This document shows positions 59,101 to 64,000 of a stretch of 64,000 nucleotides of DNA, one piece after another. A program made the translations under genes and the position numbers. The notes beneath the pieces are model-generated. The model saw only the letters and a list, made by a program, of their open reading frames with translations. It did not search any database and was not told the DNA's origin. Source of the stretch: Ciona intestinalis (lineage: Eukaryota > Chordata > Ascidiacea > Phlebobranchia > Cionidae); NCBI RefSeq assembly GCF_000224145.3, contig NC_020177.2, positions 2,066,325 to 2,130,324 on the forward strand, read 5' to 3'. Positions within the stretch are counted from its first letter, which is position 1. Each line of letters opens with the position of its first letter.

Positions 59101-60585
59101 ATGTGTTGCGCCACTTTCGACATACGAACCCGAGATTGCATAACAAAGCCCATACACGTGGATGCGTAGTAATAAAATTTGTGGAGGAAACCTTAGTCGG
59201 TGTTAACGCAACAAAATGCTGACCCAAAGACTTCGTTTGTATCTTTATTATTATATGTATTACGTTACCGCAAGGTGGTGCAATTTTTCCCGCACTTTGC
59301 TGTTCGTTCAATGCTGCAAACTACGGTGGCTGGCACGAAGTTGTTCGTAGTAAACAGAGCTGAGCTTCGTGTTTACGATTACGCCAACGTTCCCTCGGGC
59401 AATTCGACCATCAAGGTCTCTGGTGCAATACCCGTTAATTGAGACAGCTGATCCTCCTGCGGTAGGGCCATTGTTTCCTTGGCTGTAATCTCATCCAATC
59501 TAGTAGCGTGTCGTGTGTTCGTGTGGCTCGGGAGCGCCTCGGGCGGTGGTTACTGCCAGCTAATGAGTTTTGGTCACCTTGTGCACCTGCAAAGCAACCG
59601 CAGTTGTATTTTTCGCGTCAAAACACAGAGCTTCCCGCCAGTCGCGTCGCCATTCATGGCTCGCAGGTCGAGCGGGGGCGCGCTTTCTATTAAAATTGTC
59701 GACGAATCAGAATGCTTCGATTTCGCGCCAACGCAAGCGATTTTGGCGCGCAGTTGTAGGTCAAGTGAAGGTGACTGGAAACTACGAGCGCTCATCCGAA
59801 TTTACCAATGTCTACACACCCCATAAACTGCCGACCTGCGACTTATCTCGTCCAGAAATCGGACAATTCGAGTCCCGAGTGGAAAATTACTGGTAAACTG
59901 CCAAAAGTTCGGTCGCTGTCGCAAAAACCGCGGATTAGAAGTTTTCGCCACGATCACATCTTGTTTATTTACTTGGTTGCACAACCTCGATTTCCAATGT
60001 TCGTGACACTGATCCGTGGCTGCCAAATCTTGCAGCTAATCAGGACAAGACCTCTAGTCGAACGTTTCGTGGTCGCGAATTAACCGCGATTTCGCGACAC
60101 TTTCTGGTCACTTGGGAGCGCTGTGGAGTCGCCCACCCACTATGTGTTTTTTAACTTACCTAAACCAAAGGATTTCAAATTTATGAAAAATAAAACGCGA
60201 TAGGTCTTATGTCAGAAACATGTTCACATTTAAACAGTTAGTAGACTAATTTCCAATTAACTGGCATAGGTTTCCGTCGCGGCAAACTTTAACGAATTCG
60301 TTTAAATGTAACTCAACACATCGGCAATGTCGGCACGTCGCATGGGACGAAGCAGACTTAAAGATTTTCAATCATGTATTGTCTGTAAGGCAAGCCGAAT
60401 GCAGCAATCGCCTTGGTTAAATTTATCCGGCCCAGCTGGTGACCGAAATAGCTTGGGTTCGACGCCCACCTGCGACAGGTCCCAGGGGGCTGGCACAAAT
60501 TAAACTTTCATCATTACGATGGGTTAATTCATCTCCCATAAGACTAAACCTCTGACTTCGTAAACTTTATCCGTCTATTTTTCCC
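59101..60585. other. Unassigned, higher-GC block containing a dispersed repeat
   Basis: About 1.5 kb with higher GC and overlapping open frames on both strands (59479-59896), as in a degraded mobile element. 59942-60138 repeats 56580-56790. No protein domain recognised. Confidence 0.4.
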
Positions 60586-60586
60586 A

Positions 60587-60655
60587 TGCACCTGGAATAC
60601 AGTCACCCTAAATTTTCCCATTGCACCTGGAATACAGTCACCCTAATTAGACAGA
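60587..60655 (+). repeat. Short tandem duplication
   Basis: GCACCTGGAATACAGTCACC appears twice, 33 bp apart, each followed by CTAA. Confidence 0.8.
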
Positions 60656-60875
60656 GTGTTTTTGGCGCTACGACGGTCGTTACTACAATTTCTGTATCGC
60701 CACCGTTGACTACTAAGTTATACCACTATCGTACGCGTTTTAGTATTTTTGCTTTCTGGCTACTGGGTTTACGTTCGTATTTGTTATTAAGCACAAGGTA
60801 TTCGTATACCACTATCGTGCGCGTTACAATGTTTTTCCCTTTTCTGGATATCGTTCGCGGAAAAGGAGGTTCGGT

Positions 60876-61096
60876 TTAGTTATCATTTCCACTGTCGCGT
60901 GCCTCCTGCCGCAAGTTATCGCAGAACCGGTTGAAACCGGTCTGCAGCGGTTGAGTCATAATTGCTGCAAGATTAGGCGAAGAAATGAGTTTGCTGCATC
61001 TGACTGACTCATGCTCTGCAAGTCTGTAATATAAGAATTGCCCAAGACATGGCCGTAATAACATTAAGCATGCAAGTAATACAAAAATCAAATATC
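60876..61096 (-). CDS. Possible exon of a small secreted peptide
   Basis: The minus frame after an acceptor-like AG (ATGGAG) reads a hydrophobic leader (YLIFVLLACLMLLRPCLG) and then about 55 polar residues with two Cys (VRCSKL and NRFCDN), ending in TAA. No ATG lies before the leader in this frame, so an upstream exon would have to supply it. Weak evidence; the frame could be chance. Confidence 0.25.
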
Positions 61097-61198
61097 TCCT
61101 CCATAACAAAAAAAATGGGTTTAGCAGCCGGTGATAATAAAAACGACCTGTAATCCAGTATGATGCACTTCTGCATAGTTAAAAAGATACATATATCT

Positions 61199-61386
61199 AG
61201 TACTTTGGGGTAAGACGGGACAGCACATAATATCCAAATATCCCGATCGTGTTGTTAACAATCAACAACGGTCTATGGGAGTCATGAAGATACGGTTTTA
61301 TTCTGCTGTGAATGTTCTTTGTTTACTATCAAACGGGAAGAGGAAACAGGATAAAAATGTGTCCCATCTTGCCCCGTCCCACTGTA
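61199..61386 (+). mobile_element. Cimi-1-like MITE copy
   Basis: Short deletion after the left end (GACGGGACAGCACATAATAT); otherwise complete. Confidence 0.83.
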
Positions 61387-62250
61387 AAGTAGCGGCTTGT
61401 CGGTAGACATTGTATTGAGTTTCTCGTTTAAATGTTTAAATTAAATTTTTTAATTTAAAAATCTGCAAGACTTAAAATTATTGCAAAAATATTTATATAA
61501 AATTTTAGTTTATACCTCCAACAAGCAAACTTATAACACCTAAGTGTTAGATTTGAAAAACTAAAACAGCAAGTTTTTGCAAAAAGTCGTCATTTTTTCG
61601 TGAACGGAAATTGATAGATTTTGCCGATTAGTCGTAGTAACCCGATTCCATGATCTGATTGGTCAAAATTTTAAAACGCTGATCCGCCAATGATTGCTGT
61701 CGCGTGCTGCAGTGTTTCCAGATAAAAAAATAAGCTGTCGATTTTTTTGAATATTTTAAGTCAAAGATGATTTAATGTTAAAACGATCGAAATGGCATTT
61801 TTGAAACTATTTAACCGTCTTTTGCATCAGCGAATTTGTCTATTACATCATTTTAGACTTTAGACAGAAGACAGCAGCGGGGGTTATAATTATGACGTCA
61901 TAATATGCAACTCTTTCGCGTAATTGCTTAATGTAGCTTGCGAAAAGTCACTACCTCCAAACATCGTCTGGCACCACTATTCCATAAATCGTTTCCCCGA
62001 AATGTTTTTGTCCGCGTTTATAAATTTTCAAGAAGTAACCTCAACAATCGACGCTTGTTTATAAGCGGTGGCGTAGTACACTTGCCCGTGAAGAGAAACT
62101 GCGCCTCGTAACTCGTCGTTCATCTACTGGTGTATAATTAAACAACAGACAAGGCAGCAGAAACGACGGACGTCTGTCCTGCAGTCTACAGACCACGTGA
62201 TCCACAGTTTCTATCCTTGGATTCTAATTTTTCTGCGTGCATTAGTGATG
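61387..62250. other. No gene recognised
   Basis: AT-rich, with no exon-like pattern or repeat identified; contains one TGACGTCA at about 61891. Confidence 0.4.
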
Positions 62251-62435
62251 TAGTAGGTTGGGGTAGGACAGGACACCTTTTCATTCTATTTTCTTGTCCA
62301 ATTTGGTAGTAAACAAAGAATTATAAAACCCTATCCTTACGGCCCACATATGCCGTTGTTAATTGTTTAAAACGCGATCTTGATATTTGGATTTAATATA
62401 ATTAAATTCGTCCCATCTTGCCCCACAGTACTGTA
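62251..62435 (-). mobile_element. Cimi-1-like MITE copy
   Basis: Complete; right end GTCCCATCTTGCCCCACAGT. Confidence 0.83.
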
Positions 62436-63695
62436 TCTCTTCACCATTGAAAAATGTGCAAGCAGTCAAAACGGTTACCACTCTGCACCCCTACGTGCTT
62501 GTAACAATTTAAAATACGGTTGTTATCATTGTATTAGTGTTTCATCTTGGTATATATCAGCATGACGTCCTGACATGCATTCAGCGCTTTTGCATCGTCG
62601 CCATTTTTTGACACCAACTTTAATAATGGCTGTAAATCAAAATCTTAGTCATCAGTTTCGAAACTTCCTGGTCACGTGGTTCTTAATGATCACGTGATCG
62701 TGATAATGACCAAATCAGCTGCTTTCAAAGGCCAAGTTCCGAAATCGCGGAAAGATGTTTTTATTTCTTTTCCGTGACTTGTTTACCAATACTCCGCCCA
62801 CTCGTCATAATCGGCCATTATTGCGACATAGGAGAAGACCGGTTTGTGGCGTACAAGGAGTGCTATCATGTGACGTCGATTTTCTTGCACAACAAATTGC
62901 TGAGTGGGCAATCAGCAACGGCGGGGACGACTTATATTAATCTGGGCAGAGTCGCAAATTGCAGGTCGCTTAAAGTTCTTAAACGATTTCGACTGCGGCT
63001 ATACGATAACTTGCAAGAATTGCACTTCATTGGGTATTTATTTGCTCTGCAGTCATGGTCTTGTCTGCTCCACGCAGCTTAGCAAGTTGATCTGCTTCTG
63101 TAATTGCGTTATCGCTGTTTTTGTGGGGTTTAAAATAACATCGTTTCGATCAAGATTTAGAAAACCCTAAATTGCCTTATCTATACGACCATGCCCATTA
63201 AGTTTTGAAACAGCACTGCGATTGTGACGTCACAGCGCCATCGCCTCTAGGTTAAATTGGATGACCGCAAGGCGCCGTAACCGGGTCATTGCTAAGTTGC
63301 AACGGTGGCTTAAGTCGCCAGACTGACAGAAAATAAACGTTTGCAAACACTCGTGTGGGCAATCACTGTTCATAATCAACCACTCGTTCGTTAAGCGTCA
63401 AAATCTCGACAATAATCCATTTAAATTAAAATAGGCTTCGTGAGTGATATACAATGGCCACCTAAGTACTTCTAAAAATGACTGATTTGGTCGTTTGTGT
63501 TAAAAATAAAGACATTAATATTCATTCGATTTGGGTTTTAAAAAAGACGAAATATTTTAAATTAAATTACCTCATTTTTTTAAAAGTTTTGTTTTTTAAA
63601 TAAACTATTTTTAAGTTTTAAAATAATCAATTTTACCCATTTACGAGTTATACAGTATGTGCATTACAAACTGTGTACTGCTTCATACATTAACC
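62436..63695. other. No gene recognised
   Basis: Three overlapping plus-strand open frames between 62755 and 63170 lack similarity, signal peptides and splice support. The last WWOX exon could be here or beyond the window but was not found. Confidence 0.4.
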
Positions 63696-63859
63696 CAGTG
63701 GTTCTTAAACTGGGGGGCGTGAAACACTCGGAAGGGGGGGGGGGGGGCGCGAAAAACTATAAAATAAAGTGTTATTACATTTGTTTGTTGAGATCTTCAT
63801 TGCAAGTTTGTTGAAATCTTCATTGGGAGGGCGTGCTTCAAAGAGTTTAAGAACCCCTG
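63696..63859. mobile_element. hAT-type MITE, 164 bp, with 8-bp target duplication
   Basis: Inverted ends CAGTGGTTCTTAAACT and AGTTTAAGAACCCCTG differ at one position. The element is flanked on both sides by CATTAACC (63688-63695 and 63860-63867), the 8-bp duplication made by hAT transposases. The interior has a run of G at 63735. Confidence 0.88.
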
Positions 63860-64000
63860 CATTAACCAGTCACTTTATGTTGCATTTAAATACGATAGCC
63901 ACGGTTCGGATTTTTTCGTAATCCGAAGAGACATTTTCCGAAACTAATGCACGTATTGAGAAAATGCCTCAACCGTGCAAAACCATGCTGCAATAAGTTG

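Noticed and set aside
59479..59896. Overlapping open frames on both strands
   Set aside because: Composition effect of a GC-richer repeat block; no domain, signal peptide or splice pattern.
62755..63170. Three overlapping plus-strand frames
   Set aside because: No similarity to each other's frame, to WWOX, or to any family I know.

Overview
The window is from an AT-rich, intron-rich animal genome. It is almost certainly a tunicate of the genus Ciona. The reasons are compact genes with short introns, vertebrate-like orthologues (SKP1, WWOX, a BPI/LBP protein), about 40 copies of a ~190 bp MITE that looks like the Ciona element Cimi-1, and tRNA-derived SINEs with a GAAT-type tail. Gene models below were built by hand from splice sites, reading-frame phase and family similarity; none has transcript support here.

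Layout. 1-2.2 kb: 3' end of SKP1 (+). 3.6-8.8 kb: seven-exon gene (-) for a two-pass membrane protein with an acidic tail. 9.2-11.4 kb: divergently transcribed gene (+) for a single-pass membrane protein, partly hidden by a 50-N gap. 11.5-17.3 kb: ten-exon divergent seven-transmembrane receptor (-), 623 codons, with very large second intracellular and second extracellular loops. 17.4-20.1 kb: no recognised gene.

20.1-47.2 kb is a large inverted duplication. Each arm carries a 13-exon BPI/LBP-family gene, and the two genes point away from each other. The right copy (37.0-46.5 kb, +) is open throughout (about 473 aa). The left copy (20.7-33.0 kb, -) has a 1-nt deletion in exon 3. A third, truncated 5' block (33.25-36.3 kb) lies next to a 50-N gap. 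Inside intron 8 of the left BPI gene, on the opposite strand, are two tandem genes for short secreted precursors: signal peptide, Arg/Gly-rich segment, RAKR processing site and acidic tail. The right arm keeps only exon 2 of a third copy. A lipid-binding immune-type gene thus hosts nested genes built like antimicrobial-peptide precursors.

49.2-58.2 kb: WWOX (+) from the end of its second WW domain through most of the dehydrogenase domain; the last exon was not found. Its 6.3 kb intron holds a six-exon gene (-) for a basic, partly coiled-coil 315-aa protein and a possible small Cys-containing ORF. 58.3-64 kb is repeat-rich (MITEs, a short hAT-type element with an 8-bp target duplication, a dispersed repeat pair), with no confident gene.
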